Shown: positions 17,121 through 27,262, counted from the stretch's first letter. The stretch: DNA of 58,518 bases from Oerskovia enterophila (GCF_001692445.1 NZ_MAQA01000027.1:1-58518); one strand, 5' to 3'. Translations and numbers: made by a program. Notes: generated by a model not told the origin, from the letters alone.

Positions 17121-18325
17121 GGCCTGCTCACCTCGGTCTCGTGCTGGGGCTGGGACTTGGGCACGCGCATCCGCACGAGGGTACCCGCGCCCTCGTTCGT
17201 CTCGATCTCGAGCGCGTGCTGGTCGCCGTAGAGCTGGCGCACGCGCGTGTCGACGTTGCGCAGACCGACGTTGGTCGCGCGCGAGCCCGACGCGAGCAGG
17301 GCCCGCAGCGTCTCGGGCGACATCCCGACGCCGTCGTCCTCGACCGTGATCTCCGTCTGGGTGCCCTCGTCGCGCGCGCTGATGACGATCGTGCCCCCGG
17401 CCTCGCGCGGTTCGAGGCCGTGGCGGACCGCGTTCTCGACGAGCGGCTGGACGCTCAGGAACGGGATGACGGTCGAGAGCGACTCGGGCGCGATCTGGAG
17501 CGTCACGGTGAGCCGGTCGCCGAACCTCGCGCGCTCGAGCTCGACGTACGAGTGGATGCTGTGCAGCTCGTCGGCGAGCGTCGTGAAGTCGCCGCGCCCG
17601 CGGAACGAGTAGCGCGTGAAGTCGGCGAAGTCGAGCACCAGGTCCCGCGCCCGCTCGGGGTCGGTGCTGATGAAGGAGGCGATCGCGCCGAGCGAGTTGT
17701 AGATGAAGTGCGGGCTGATCTGGGCGCGCAGGGCGCGCAGCTCGGCCTGGGCCAGCGCGGTGCGCGAGGTCTCGAGCTCACCGAGCTCGAGCTGGGCCGC
17801 GCACCACTGCGCGACCTCGCCCGTGGCGCGCACGAGCGGCGGGCGCACGCGCGCCGCGAACGCGACCACGGCGCCTGCCACGGTTCCCCCGGCGAGCACG
17901 GGGGCACCCACGGCCTCGAGCGGCCCGTCCGGCGAGGGCGTGCCCGACGACGGCTCGCGGCCCCCGTAGACCTGTCGCCTGCCCGTCTCGACGGTCCGCG
18001 CCCCCACGCGCTCGGCCTCGGCCAGCAGGTGGGCCGGGCCGTCGAGGGCCACGACGCCGTCTGCCGTCACGACCGCGAGCGCGTCGCAGCCCAGCAGCGC
18101 ACGCAGGTGGCGCGCTGCTCGGCCGACGTCGTCGCCCTCGAGGCCGTCACGCAGGTGCGTGGCGGCGCGCGACGCGAGGTGCAGGGTGCGGAACGTCGCG
18201 CGCTCCGAGTCGCTGCCGAGCTCGCGGGTGCCGCGGGCCAGCCGCCAGGCGAGGACCAGCGCGCCCGTGAGGAGGACGCCGACGACCAGGCCGACGACGG
18301 CTCCGGTGAACGCGGGTCCGGACAT
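17117..18325 (-). CDS. LytS-family sensor histidine kinase (BtsS-like)
   Basis: A 402-residue kinase. One N-terminal membrane helix (about 8-30) is followed by a GAF-like segment (about 55-185; LGCDALAVVTADGVVALDG, GAPVLAGGTVAGAVVAF), the His_kinase dimerisation region ALRAQISPHFIYNSLGAIAS with the phospho-accepting His in SPHFIYN (about residue 207), and an ATPase domain with VENAVRHGLEP, VEDDGVGM and GLRNVDTRVRQLYG. Unlike E. coli BtsS it lacks the multi-helix LytS 5TM domain, so ligand sensing should differ. Start ATG 18325 lies 28 bp from the nearest unit of the 22-bp repeat array. It is coupled to the LytTR gene by a 4-bp overlap. Confidence 0.92.
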   Translation of the reverse strand: MSGPAFTGAVVGLVVGVLLTGALVLAWRLARGTRELGSDSERATFRTLHLASRAATHLRDGLEGDDVGRAARHLRALLGCDALAVVTADGVVALDGPAHLLAEAERVGARTVETGRRQVYGGREPSSGTPSPDGPLEAVGAPVLAGGTVAGAVVAFAARVRPPLVRATGEVAQWCAAQLELGELETSRTALAQAELRALRAQISPHFIYNSLGAIASFISTDPERARDLVLDFADFTRYSFRGRGDFTTLADELHSIHSYVELERARFGDRLTVTLQIAPESLSTVIPFLSVQPLVENAVRHGLEPREAGGTIVISARDEGTQTEITVEDDGVGMSPETLRALLASGSRATNVGLRNVDTRVRQLYGDQHALEIETNEGAGTLVRMRVPKSQPQHETEVSRP

Positions 18326-18352
18326 GTCGAGATCCTATTCCGGAGAGATGTC

Positions 18353-18549
18353 GCCGAGGGTGACGCGCTGGCATGCCGAGGGTGACGTACTGGACCGCCG
18401 AGGGTGACACGCTGGCGTGCCGAGGGTGACACGCTGGCGTGCCGAGGGTGACGCGCTGGCGTGCCGAGGGTGACAGCACCGAACCGCCTGGACGTCACCC
18501 TCGGCGACCGGCAGCGTCACCCTCGGCGACCGGCAGCGTCACCCTCGGC
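18353..18549. repeat. 22-bp-period array: six direct and three inverted copies of a 12-bp core
   Basis: The core GCCGAGGGTGAC starts at 18353, 18375, 18397, 18419, 18441 and 18463, exactly 22 bp apart. After 19 bp come three reverse-complement cores, GTCACCCTCGGC, at 18494, 18516 and 18538, also 22 bp apart. The 10-bp spacers are similar within each group. The array fills the gap between ybdD and the sensor kinase start, with all sites on one face of the helix within each group. It could be an operator array, a terminator or a structured RNA; the core does not match the LytTR-like boxes upstream of cstA. Confidence 0.92.
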
Positions 18550-18553
18550 GAGT

Positions 18554-18760
18554 TCAGCAGCAGCGGGCGCCGGGGTTGCGGTCCTGGTCGTCCATGCGCT
18601 GGCGCCAGAACTGGCGCTCGGTCAGGACGGGGACGTCGGGCCCGTGCGCGGCGCGGCGGTGCTCCACGTACACCCGGTACGCGTCGTCGCCCATGAGCTG
18701 GCGGACGTACCAGGCCGCGCCCCTCGCCGCGCGGGCGAGCGCGTCGCGCACGGGCCCCAC
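18554..18760 (-). CDS. YbdD/YjiX-family CstA partner protein
   Basis: A 68-residue protein with the family signature: RQLMGDDAYRVYVEHRRAAH in the first half, VLTERQFWRQRMDDQ, and the characteristic Gly-Ala-Arg-Cys-Cys C-terminus. In enterobacteria ybdD follows cstA and yjiX follows btsT, and YbdD is reported to be needed for CstA-mediated pyruvate transport. Here GTG 18760 lies 1 bp after the cstA stop, so the two are co-transcribed. The gene ends 4 bp before the last inverted unit of the 22-bp array. Confidence 0.93.
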   Translation of the reverse strand: MGPVRDALARAARGAAWYVRQLMGDDAYRVYVEHRRAAHGPDVPVLTERQFWRQRMDDQDRNPGARCC

Positions 18761-18761
18761 G

Positions 18762-21047
18762 TCAGTGCCCCGCGCCCGAGGACACGGGCCGCTTCTCGGG
18801 CGGGAGCTGGGCCCACTCGGCCTCGATCTCCTTCTCGGTCGCGGTCGTCAGGAGCCCTGCGGGCGCGAAGCGGCGCGAGGCCACGGGCTCGTCCTCGTGG
18901 TTCTCCCCTCCGCCCGCACGCAGCGCCTTGACGGTCGTCACGAGGGCCGCGACCATCACGACGATCGCGAGGACCACGAAGATGATCGACAGCGTGCCCT
19001 GGACGAACGTGTTGCGCACGACCGCCTCCATGGCCTCGACCGAGGTCGCGGTGCCGAACGAGGTCTCGCCCGTGGCCAGGGCCTCCTTGAACGCGTTGTG
19101 GTTGGCCCAGTAGCCGACCGCCGGGACCGGCGAGAAGATCTTCTCGAACGACGCGGTGATGGTCACGACCGCGGTGAACGCGAGGGGCAGCGCGACGATC
19201 CAGAGCCAGCGGAAGTACGACCGTCCGCGCTTGGCCACGATCGCCAGGACGACCGCGAGCGCGATGGCCGCGAGGAGCTGGTTGGCGATGCCGAACAGCG
19301 GGAAGAACGTGTTGATCCCGCCGAGGGGGTCGGTCACGCCGAGGTAGAGGATGCTCCCCCACCCCGCGACCATGACCAGGGTGCAGAACCACACGCCGGG
19401 GCGCCACGACACGTCACGGAACCTGGGCACGACGTTGCCGAGCGAGTCCTGGAGCATGAAGCGCGCGACGCGCGTCCCGGCGTCGACGGCCGTGAGGATG
19501 AACAGCGCCTCGAACATGATCGCGAAGTGGTACCAGAAGCCCATCATCGAGGCACCGCCGAACAGCTGCTGCATGATGTGCGCCAGGCCCAGCGCCAGGG
19601 TCGGGGCGCCACCCGTGCGGGACACGATGGACTCCTCACCGACGGCCGCCGCGGTCGAGGACAGCATGTCGGGCGTGAGGTTCACTCCGGCCAGGCCGAG
19701 CGAGTTGACGAACGCGACCGCGCCCTCGATGGTCCCGCCCGTCGCGGCGGCCGAGGCGTTCATGGCGAAGTAGATGCCGCGGTCGAGCGAGATCGCCGCG
19801 ACGAGCGCCATGATCGCGACGAACGACTCCATGAGCATGCCTCCGTACCCGATGAAGCGCGTCTGACGCTCCTTCTCGAGCAGCTTGGGCGTCGTGCCCG
19901 AGGCGATGAGCGCGTGGAAGCCGGAGAGAGCGCCGCACGCGATCGTGACGAACAGGAACGGGAAGAGCGACCCGGAGAACACCGGGCCGGTCTCTCCGCT
20001 CGCGAACTCGCTGACCGCGGGGACCGAGATCTCGGGGCGCACGATCACGATCGCACCCGCGAGCATCACGATCACGCCGACCTTCATGAAGGTCGACAGG
20101 TAGTCGCGCGGTGCCAGGAGCAGCCACACGGGCAGGACCGCGGCGATGAAGCCGTAGATGATGATGCCGATCGCGATCGTCGTGCGGTCGAGGTGGAACA
20201 GGTCCGCGCCCCACGGGGTGTTCGCGACCCAGCCGCCGCCCACGATCGCGGCCATGAGGAGCACGAAGCCGATGATCGAGACCTCGGTGATGCGCCCGGG
20301 GCGCAGGTAGCGCAGGTAGACGCCCATGAACAGGGCTATCGGGATGGTCATCGCGACGCTGAAGACGCCCCAGGGGCTCTCGCCCAGGGAGTTCACGACC
20401 ACGAGCGCGAGGATCGCGACGATGATCAGCATGATGAGCAGCGACGCGACGATCGCGGCCGTGCCACCGATGCGCCCGAGCTCCTGGCGGGCCATCTGAC
20501 CGATCGTGCGCCCGCCGCGACGCATCGAGAAGAACAGGACGACGTAGTCCTGCACCGCCCCCGCGAAGATGACGCCGACGATGATCCAGACCGTGCCGGG
20601 CAGGTAGCCCATCTGCGCCGCCAGGACCGGGCCCACGAGCGGACCGGCGCCCGCGATCGCCGCGAAGTGGTGCCCGAACAGCACCCGGCGGTCGGTCGGG
20701 ACGTAGTCCTTGCCGTCCGAGCGCACCTCGGCGGGCGTCGCACGGCGGTCGTCGGGGCGCGTGATGTACCGCTCGATGACCTTCGAGTAGAAGCGGTAGC
20801 CGATGAGGTAGCTGCACACCGCGGCGAACACGAACCAGATGGCGTTGACGGTCTCGCCGCGCACGAGCGCGAGCATGACCCACGCCACGCCCCCGAGCAG
20901 CGCGATCCCGGTCCACAGCGCGACCTTCTGCCAGCTCCAGCGGGGCGCGAGGGCGGACTCGGGGACCGCAGTCGGCGGAAGGGTCGGGTCGGGCGAGAGC
21001 CCGTCGTCCGGGGCGGCCTCCGCGGTCGATCGGATGTCTGTGGTCAT
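18762..21047 (-). CDS. cstA: carbon starvation protein CstA / pyruvate transporter
   Basis: A 761-residue membrane protein of the CstA/BtsT family with about 16-18 helices. Seen: [84 protein letters not shown], and [14 protein letters not shown] near the C-terminal third. These are proton-coupled pyruvate (and possibly peptide) importers induced on carbon limitation. ATG 21047 has SD GGAGAGAG. Upstream, on the minus strand, lie a -10 TAGCCT (21092-21097), a CRP-like site and tandem LytTR-type boxes. The soluble N-terminus before the first conserved block is about 35 residues. It forms a unit with ybdD and is followed by the sensor/regulator/symporter genes. Confidence 0.95.
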   Translation of the reverse strand: MTTDIRSTAEAAPDDGLSPDPTLPPTAVPESALAPRWSWQKVALWTGIALLGGVAWVMLALVRGETVNAIWFVFAAVCSYLIGYRFYSKVIERYITRPDDRRATPAEVRSDGKDYVPTDRRVLFGHHFAAIAGAGPLVGPVLAAQMGYLPGTVWIIVGVIFAGAVQDYVVLFFSMRRGGRTIGQMARQELGRIGGTAAIVASLLIMLIIVAILALVVVNSLGESPWGVFSVAMTIPIALFMGVYLRYLRPGRITEVSIIGFVLLMAAIVGGGWVANTPWGADLFHLDRTTIAIGIIIYGFIAAVLPVWLLLAPRDYLSTFMKVGVIVMLAGAIVIVRPEISVPAVSEFASGETGPVFSGSLFPFLFVTIACGALSGFHALIASGTTPKLLEKERQTRFIGYGGMLMESFVAIMALVAAISLDRGIYFAMNASAAATGGTIEGAVAFVNSLGLAGVNLTPDMLSSTAAAVGEESIVSRTGGAPTLALGLAHIMQQLFGGASMMGFWYHFAIMFEALFILTAVDAGTRVARFMLQDSLGNVVPRFRDVSWRPGVWFCTLVMVAGWGSILYLGVTDPLGGINTFFPLFGIANQLLAAIALAVVLAIVAKRGRSYFRWLWIVALPLAFTAVVTITASFEKIFSPVPAVGYWANHNAFKEALATGETSFGTATSVEAMEAVVRNTFVQGTLSIIFVVLAIVVMVAALVTTVKALRAGGGENHEDEPVASRRFAPAGLLTTATEKEIEAEWAQLPPEKRPVSSGAGH

Positions 21048-21112
21048 CGGTTCTCTCTCCCTCAGGTCGCGTCGTTGCGTCCGACCGGGAAAGGCTAGGG
21101 ACACCGCAGGTC

Positions 21113-21128
21113 CGTGATCCACGTCACG
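21113..21128. promoter_or_regulatory. CRP/GlxR-like palindrome upstream of cstA
   Basis: CGTGATCCACGTCACG contains GTGA-N6-TCAC, eight of ten bases of the CRP/GlxR half-sites TGTGA/TCACA. Its centre is about 26 bp upstream of the centre of the putative cstA -10 box, close to a class II activator position. cstA and btsT are CRP-dependent in E. coli; transfer of that logic here is inference. Confidence 0.6.
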
Positions 21129-21146
21129 TCGACGGGCGGTCGAGGT

Positions 21147-21181
21147 GTGCGACGAGCGGTAGGTCACGTGCGACGAACGGT
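21147..21181 (-). promoter_or_regulatory. tandem LytTR (BtsR-like) boxes upstream of cstA
   Basis: Two direct repeats, GTGCGACGAGCGGT (21147-21160) and GTGCGACGAACGGT (21168-21181), start 21 bp apart. On the cstA strand they read ACCGTTCG-N13-ACCGCTCG. The published BtsR (YehT) box is ACC[G/A]CT[C/T]A-N13-ACC[G/A]CT[C/T]A, so both repeat and spacing agree apart from one or two bases per half. They lie about 105-135 bp upstream of the cstA start. Confidence 0.75.
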
Positions 21182-21273
21182 TGCCGTACGGCAGCCCGCA
21201 AGGGTGCGGACAGCCCGCCCGCGTAGTGTTCGGGGTCGTGCCGACGTGCGGCACGGAGCCCGAGAGGACCCCT

Positions 21274-22878
<1,605 letters not shown>

Positions 22879-22879
22879 C

Positions 22880-23779
22880 TCAGCCCTCCGGGACGGGGGC
22901 GGCGGTCCGAGCCGTCGGCGCACCGACGCTCGCCGCCCGGGCGGTCGCGATCCGCACGACCGCGGCCATGCCGCCGTCGCCGTAGGTGGCGTCGTCGACC
23001 GGGACCTCCGGGTGGTCGAGCACCAGCTGCTCCCAGGCGTCGAGCCGCGCGATCGACGCCGCCTCCTGGGCCAGCAGCACCGCGCGCAGGTGCTGTTCGA
23101 ACAGGGGGCGGTGCCGGTCGACCAGGTGACCGTAGAGCGCGATCCGTTTGTCCATGCTGCGCACGTTGGCCGAGGTCGGGGACGTGCGGTACTCGACGAG
23201 CGGCTCGGGCACGATCTCGATCCGGCCGCCCGCCGCGAGCAGCGCGAGGAAGAAGTCCCAGTCCTCGAACCCGTCCCGCATGCGCTCGTCGTAGCCTCCG
23301 GCCGCGCGCCAGCGGTCACGGCGCAGCATCACGGTCGCCGGCGAGGCGTTGCGGTGGAGGAAGTCGACCGCCGCTCCCCCGGCGGGGCGGGCGACCGCGT
23401 GGGCGACGCCGTGCATGCGCAGCCAGGACGAGGCGCCGACGACGTCGGCATCCTCCTCGAGGAGGGCTGCGGTCCGCTCCACGAAGGTCTCGGCCAGGCG
23501 GTCGTCGCCGTCCAGCACGACCGCGAGCTCGGTGGTCAGCCGGGACAGCCCGGCGTTGCGGGCCGCGCTCACGCCCGCGTTCTCCTGGCGCAGGACCTGC
23601 ACCTCGCCCTCGGCGCGGAGCGCGTCGAGGACCGCGAGCGACCGTGCGTCCGTCGAGCCGTCGTCGACCACGACGACCTGGTCGGGTGCCCGGGTCTGCC
23701 TCAGCACCGACTCGACGGCCTCTCGCACCAGGTCTCCCTGGTCGAACCCGGTCACGACCACGCCCACGGTTGCTCGCAC
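22880..23779 (-). CDS. family 2 glycosyltransferase
   Basis: A 299-residue GT-A fold enzyme: VGVVVTGFDQGDLVREAVES, nucleotide-binding VVVVDDGSTD, QENAGVSAARNAGL, metal-binding DxD in VVLDGDDRLAETF (about residue 94), and GYDERMRDGFEDWDFFLAL with the catalytic-base ED/W-D region. It transfers a sugar from an activated donor, probably for a surface glycan; donor and acceptor are unknown. A -10 TAGCAT ends 6 nt before GTG 23779, so the transcript is probably leaderless. It stands alone, convergent with the ABC-F gene. Confidence 0.9.
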   Translation of the reverse strand: MRATVGVVVTGFDQGDLVREAVESVLRQTRAPDQVVVVDDGSTDARSLAVLDALRAEGEVQVLRQENAGVSAARNAGLSRLTTELAVVLDGDDRLAETFVERTAALLEEDADVVGASSWLRMHGVAHAVARPAGGAAVDFLHRNASPATVMLRRDRWRAAGGYDERMRDGFEDWDFFLALLAAGGRIEIVPEPLVEYRTSPTSANVRSMDKRIALYGHLVDRHRPLFEQHLRAVLLAQEAASIARLDAWEQLVLDHPEVPVDDATYGDGGMAAVVRIATARAASVGAPTARTAAPVPEG

Positions 23780-23872
23780 GCGACGATGCTAGCGGCTACC
23801 CACCGCACGTCGGTGGCCTCCCCTTGAGCGCGACCGTGACGGCGCCGACCAGGCGCTCGGCGGGCGCGCGTC

Positions 23873-23901
23873 GGTGCATACCAGGTGCACGCCGGGTGCA
23901 T
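23873..23901. repeat. three GGTGCAY direct repeats, 11-bp period
   Basis: GGTGCAT (23873-23879), GGTGCAC (23884-23890) and GGTGCAT (23895-23901) are spaced by exactly one helical turn just upstream of the -10 box of the DUF4240 gene. This fits a cooperative protein-binding site, but no regulator is identified. Confidence 0.6.
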
Positions 23902-23929
23902 GTCAGTGGTGGCCCCTACATTTCCCGCC

Positions 23930-24526
23930 ATGGACCACGACACCTTCTGGCAGCTCGTCGACGACGCTCGGACCCGCGCAGGGCAGGGGGCCGACGACCG
24001 CGGCGCGCAGGACGACCCGCTTCCCGGCACGCTGACCGCCCTGCTCGTCGAACGGCTGGCGCCCGACGAGATCCTCGCGTTCGCGGCCGTGGCCGACGAG
24101 ATGAGCGCAGCCGCCTACGCCTGGCCCGTGTGGGGCGCTGCCTACCTGATCGAGGGCGGGTGCAGCGACGACGGGTTCATGGACTTCCGCGACGGGCTCG
24201 TGCTCGCAGGGCGAGACGTGTTCACCCGCACGGTCGCGGACCCGGACTCGCTCGCGGAGCACCCCGTCGTCCTCGGCATGGGCGGAGGGGGCTCCGGCTG
24301 GTTCGGGTACGAGTCGCTCGGCTCGCTCGTGGGCGAGGCCTGGACGCGGGCGACCGGCCGCGACGACGAGGAGTACTACGCGGCCCGCGAGGCGGCCTCA
24401 CCGTCGCGCGACGGTGAGGACAGCGAGGAGAGCTCTTCGTCCGACCCGAGCGGCGAGAGCTGGGACTTCGACGACGAGGACGAGAACCGCCGTCGGCTCC
24501 CGCGCCTCGCGTCGCTCTTCGACTGA
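23930..24526 (+). CDS. DUF4240-domain protein
   Basis: A 198-residue protein starting MDHDTFWQLVDDART, the DUF4240 N-terminal signature, with DEILAFAAVADEMSAAAYAWPVWGAAYLIEGGCSDDGFMDFRDGL split over residues about 45-90; the domain ends about residue 145. The last 50 residues are low-complexity and acidic (Ser/Glu/Asp), ending RRRLPRLASLFD. Function is unknown. The start is probably leaderless: -10 TACATT (23917-23922) lies 7 nt before the ATG. Three 11-bp-spaced GGTGCAY repeats lie just upstream (23873-23901). Confidence 0.87.
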   Translation: MDHDTFWQLVDDARTRAGQGADDRGAQDDPLPGTLTALLVERLAPDEILAFAAVADEMSAAAYAWPVWGAAYLIEGGCSDDGFMDFRDGLVLAGRDVFTRTVADPDSLAEHPVVLGMGGGGSGWFGYESLGSLVGEAWTRATGRDDEEYYAAREAASPSRDGEDSEESSSSDPSGESWDFDDEDENRRRLPRLASLFD

Positions 24527-24616
24527 CCTGCGCCCCACGGCCAACGCCCGCCGGCCGGCCGGTCGTTCAGGACGGCTCGGCAGCCGACGGGCCGGTGGCC
24601 GAGGCGGGGTGGCACA

Positions 24617-24647
24617 GGGCTGAGCCGGTCGGGATCCGGCCCAGCCC
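24617..24647. terminator. bidirectional hairpin terminator
   Basis: GGGCTGAGCCGG (24617-24628), 7-nt loop, CCGGCCCAGCCC (24636-24647): 11 paired bases with one mismatch, between the convergent DUF4240 gene and the membrane protein gene. No U-tract, as is common in high-GC actinobacteria. Confidence 0.7.
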
Positions 24648-25243
24648 TAGCCGATCCCGGAGTCCTGCTCGTCGGCGTCGGACGCCGGCGCGAGCCCGCC
24701 CAGGATCCCCGCCGCCGCACCGAGCACCAGCCCCACGCGGGCGTGCGGCGCGCGCACCCCGCGAGCGCGCAGGCGCTCACCCCACCGGTAGGCAATCTTC
24801 TCCCCGACCACCGCGAGCGCCGTCGTGACCCCGAGGACCACGACCGCCCCGGTGGCTACCGCGGTCCTCCCGGCAGGAGTGATCTCGACGGGCGTCAGCC
24901 CGTGCAGCGCATTGTCCGGGACGTCGCTCGAGTCGGCCTCGCTCGGGACGGCTGTGCCCACGGCGGACGCGGGGCCGCCCGCGAGCGCGTCGTCGTCGCG
25001 CCCGGGCTCGCGCACCGTGTCGCGCAGCCGCCGGACGCCCTCGAGCGCCTGCCGGCCTTCCTCGGTCCGCAGCAGCAGGGCGATCCCGGACACCCCGCAC
25101 ACGGTCTTGAGCAGGGCCCGGGTGCTGCGCCGCTCGACGAGGTCGGGCACGGTGTACCACGCGGCCGTCACGAGCCCGTAGACCGCGGCCGAGCGCGCGT
25201 CGAACGTCCATGGGCGGGTGGTCTCGGTCCGGTTCTCCTGCAT
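24647..25243 (-). CDS. hypothetical membrane-associated protein
   Basis: A 198-residue protein I do not recognise. It starts MQENRTETTRPW; residues about 15-60 include AVYGLVTAAWYTVPDLVERR and a weakly hydrophobic VCGVSGIALLL. A polar Ala/Glu/Asp stretch runs to about 105. A membrane helix follows (about 128-150, TAVATGAVVVLGVTTALAVVG), then EKIAYRWGERLRARG and VGLVLGAAAGILGGLAP near the C-terminus. Topology suggests two or three membrane segments with a cytosolic linker. SD GAGGGG precedes the ATG. It is monocistronic between an upstream gap of 342 bp and a hairpin terminator at its stop. Confidence 0.75.
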   Translation of the reverse strand: MQENRTETTRPWTFDARSAAVYGLVTAAWYTVPDLVERRSTRALLKTVCGVSGIALLLRTEEGRQALEGVRRLRDTVREPGRDDDALAGGPASAVGTAVPSEADSSDVPDNALHGLTPVEITPAGRTAVATGAVVVLGVTTALAVVGEKIAYRWGERLRARGVRAPHARVGLVLGAAAGILGGLAPASDADEQDSGIG

Positions 25244-25585
25244 CGCTCACGCCCCTCGCTGTGCGTCGTCCGCACGTCGTCCGTCCCGGGTACACGTCGG
25301 TACCTGCCACGGGCTGTCGTGTAGGCACCAACGAGGCACCCGCACGGATCGTTCCACCGACACGCCGCCCGGCCTCGCCCACACGGTGCGTGCCGGCTGG
25401 TCCGTTCACGCGGCGCACGCCCGACCCGTCCGTCCGGGCCGTGACGCCAGCGCCGGGTGCCCACGCCGAGCGCGCCGGCGCCGGGTCGTGACGACCCTCA
25501 CTCCCCCAGGGACCGCGCCTCGCACCGAGGTGACGCCCCGGCGTGTTCTCCTGGGACCTCGATCGTCAGGACGAGGGAGACCGTG
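25244..25585. other. 342-bp divergent intergenic region without a recognised gene
   Basis: It separates the membrane protein gene (minus) from the ketopantoate-reductase-like gene (plus). It should hold both promoters. I see short repeats of GGTAC near 25286-25305 on the minus side, but no box pair I would defend, no hairpin of note and no coding sequence. Confidence 0.5.
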
Positions 25586-26512
25586 GTGGGACAGGACGTG
25601 GCAGGGATCGTGGACGAGGCGGAGAGCACGGACCGGACGAGCGTCGCGGTCCTGGGCGCCGGTGGGGTCGGAGGGCTCGTCGGCGCGCTGCTGAGCCGTG
25701 CGGGCGACGACGTGCGGTTCGTCGCTCGTGAGACGACGGCCGAGTCGCTGAACGAGCACGGCCTCCGGGTCCGGAGCGGGCTGCTCGGGGACTTCGACGT
25801 CCCCGCCCGGGCGACGACGCACCTCGGTTCCCCCGTCGACGTGCTTCTCGTCGCGGTCAAGCAGACCGGCCTGGCGGACGCCCTGGACCTCGTCCCCCGG
25901 GAGGTCCTCGGGGACGGCGTCGTCGTGCCGCTCCTCAACGGCGTCGAGCACCTGGACGTGCTGCGAGCCCGCTACGGCTCCGAGCGCGTCGTGCCTGCGA
26001 CGATCCGGGTCGAGTCGACGCGCGTCGCCCCGGGAGAGATCGTGCACGGCAGCCCGTTCGTCGAGATCGACCTCGCGGCGGGCGACGTGCCCCTCGAGGC
26101 GGTCGAGTCGGTGCGTGCCCTGCTCGCGGGCGCGGGCATCACGACGACCGTGCGTGCCGACGAGCCGGCGCTCGTCTGGGCCAAGCTCTCCTTCCTGGCC
26201 CCGCTCGCCCTGCTCACCACGCGGTACGCCGCGACCATCGGCGAGGTGCGCACGACCCACCGGTCCGAGCTCGAGACGCTCGTCGCCGAGGTCGCAGCCG
26301 TGGCGGCGGCATCAGGCGCTCCCGCGGACCCCGCTGCTTCGCTGGCCCTCTACGACAGGTTCCCCGCGGGCGCGCGGTCCTCGATGGAGCGCGACGCCCA
26401 GGCGGGGCGTCCCCTCGAGGTCGACGCGATCGGCGGCGCGGTCGTGCGCGCGGCGAGCCGCCTCGGGGTCGCGGTCCCGCTCACCTCGCGGCTCGTCGCC
26501 GAGCTCGGCTGA
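25586..26512 (+). CDS. ketopantoate reductase family (ApbA/PanE) 2-dehydropantoate 2-reductase
   Basis: A 308-residue NADPH-dependent reductase. Rossmann start VAVLGAGGVGGLVGALLSRA (about 18-37), VLLVAVKQTGLADAL with the catalytic Lys, VVPLLNGVEHLD with the conserved Asn, and in the C-terminal domain VWAKLSFLAPLALLTT (second conserved Lys) and RSSMERDAQAGRPLEVDAIG (Ser/Met/x/D-x-x-x-GRPTE-like ligand motif). The pathway role is pantothenate synthesis or a paralogous reductase; the genome would decide. GTG 25586 is 6 nt after GAGGGAG; GTG 25583 is an equal alternative. It is convergent with the mo-cofactor operon end. Confidence 0.88.
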   Translation: MGQDVAGIVDEAESTDRTSVAVLGAGGVGGLVGALLSRAGDDVRFVARETTAESLNEHGLRVRSGLLGDFDVPARATTHLGSPVDVLLVAVKQTGLADALDLVPREVLGDGVVVPLLNGVEHLDVLRARYGSERVVPATIRVESTRVAPGEIVHGSPFVEIDLAAGDVPLEAVESVRALLAGAGITTTVRADEPALVWAKLSFLAPLALLTTRYAATIGEVRTTHRSELETLVAEVAAVAAASGAPADPAASLALYDRFPAGARSSMERDAQAGRPLEVDAIGGAVVRAASRLGVAVPLTSRLVAELG

Positions 26513-26534
26513 CCGCCGGGCAGGTCCCGTCCGG

Positions 26535-26960
26535 CTACCAGTCGGCGGGCACGACCCAGTGCCGCGGCGCCGCCTCGTGCTCCAGGAGCCTGGCCTGGAC
26601 CTGCCGGCAGTGCAGCTCCCTCCGTTCGGCCGTGAGCCCGTCGAGCCACGCGACGTAGCGTCGCTCGAGGCGCCGGAACCGCGCTCGCCCGAGCGCCAGG
26701 ACGACGACCGAGACGAGCCAGGGGGCCGCGAGCAGCACCGCGGCGATGCTCACGGCCGCCGGGACCGTCAGGACCGGGTGGGCGCGGAGCCCGCACCACA
26801 GGACCACGACGGCCACGGCGAGCTGGCTCACGCTCGCCGCGAGCAGCCACCCGCTCGTGACCGGGCCGTGGAGCCCCCCGCGCCGGTGACCGCACGGCAC
26901 GAACGTCGCGGCCGGCGCGTCGAGCGGCGGGAAGCGCTCGTGCGTCGGAGCGCTCTGCAC
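26535..26960 (-). CDS. hypothetical two-helix membrane protein, last gene of the nar-moa operon
   Basis: A 141-residue protein I do not recognise. A 32-residue polar N-terminus leads into two membrane helices (about 36-58, SGWLLAASVSQLAVAVVVLW, and about 63-90, VLTVPAAVSIAAVLLAAPW, continuing to VVVLALGRARF), followed by a charged, probably cytosolic tail containing RFRRLERRYVAWLDGL and ELHCRQVQARLLEHE. GTG 26960 lies 6 bp after the moaD stop, so it should be co-transcribed with the molybdopterin genes. A link to nitrate respiration is positional only. Confidence 0.75.
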   Translation of the reverse strand: MQSAPTHERFPPLDAPAATFVPCGHRRGGLHGPVTSGWLLAASVSQLAVAVVVLWCGLRAHPVLTVPAAVSIAAVLLAAPWLVSVVVLALGRARFRRLERRYVAWLDGLTAERRELHCRQVQARLLEHEAAPRHWVVPADW

Positions 26961-26966
26961 GTCGGC

Positions 26967-27221
26967 TCACCCACCCGCGAACGGCGGGAGCACGTCGATC
27001 GTCACGGGCTCGGCGACGGGGGTGGCGGCGGACTCCGGGCGCAGCGCGCGCCCGTCCTGGAGGTAGGACGAGACGACCTGCACCCGGCGCATCGCCTCGC
27101 CGTGGCGTCGCGCGCTCGCGCGGAGGGCGGCGGCCGGGCTCTCGGTCTCGATCACCTCCTCGTCCAGGCCGTTCGCTGCGGCGCGGGCCGCGGCGTAGTA
27201 GCGCAGGGTGATGGCGGGCAT
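26967..27221 (-). CDS. moaD: MoaD/ThiS-family sulfur carrier (molybdopterin synthase small subunit)
   Basis: An 84-residue ubiquitin-like protein: MPAITLRYYAAARAAANGL at the N-terminus and VTIDVLPPFAGG at the C-terminus, with the terminal Gly-Gly that becomes a thiocarboxylate. Together with MoaE it forms molybdopterin synthase, which sulfurates cPMP in the cytosol. SD AAGGAG is well placed before the ATG. It lies 41 bp after moaA and completes a cofactor-synthesis set encoded behind narGHJI. Confidence 0.92.
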   Translation of the reverse strand: MPAITLRYYAAARAAANGLDEEVIETESPAAALRASARRHGEAMRRVQVVSSYLQDGRALRPESAATPVAEPVTIDVLPPFAGG

Positions 27222-27262
27222 CTCGGTGCTCCTTCTCGTGGGCGGGTCGGGGGAAGGGTGGG

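Noticed and set aside
18353-18549. CRISPR array
   Set aside because: The conserved core is only 12 bp with 10-bp, nearly identical spacers, there are inverted units, and no cas genes are present.
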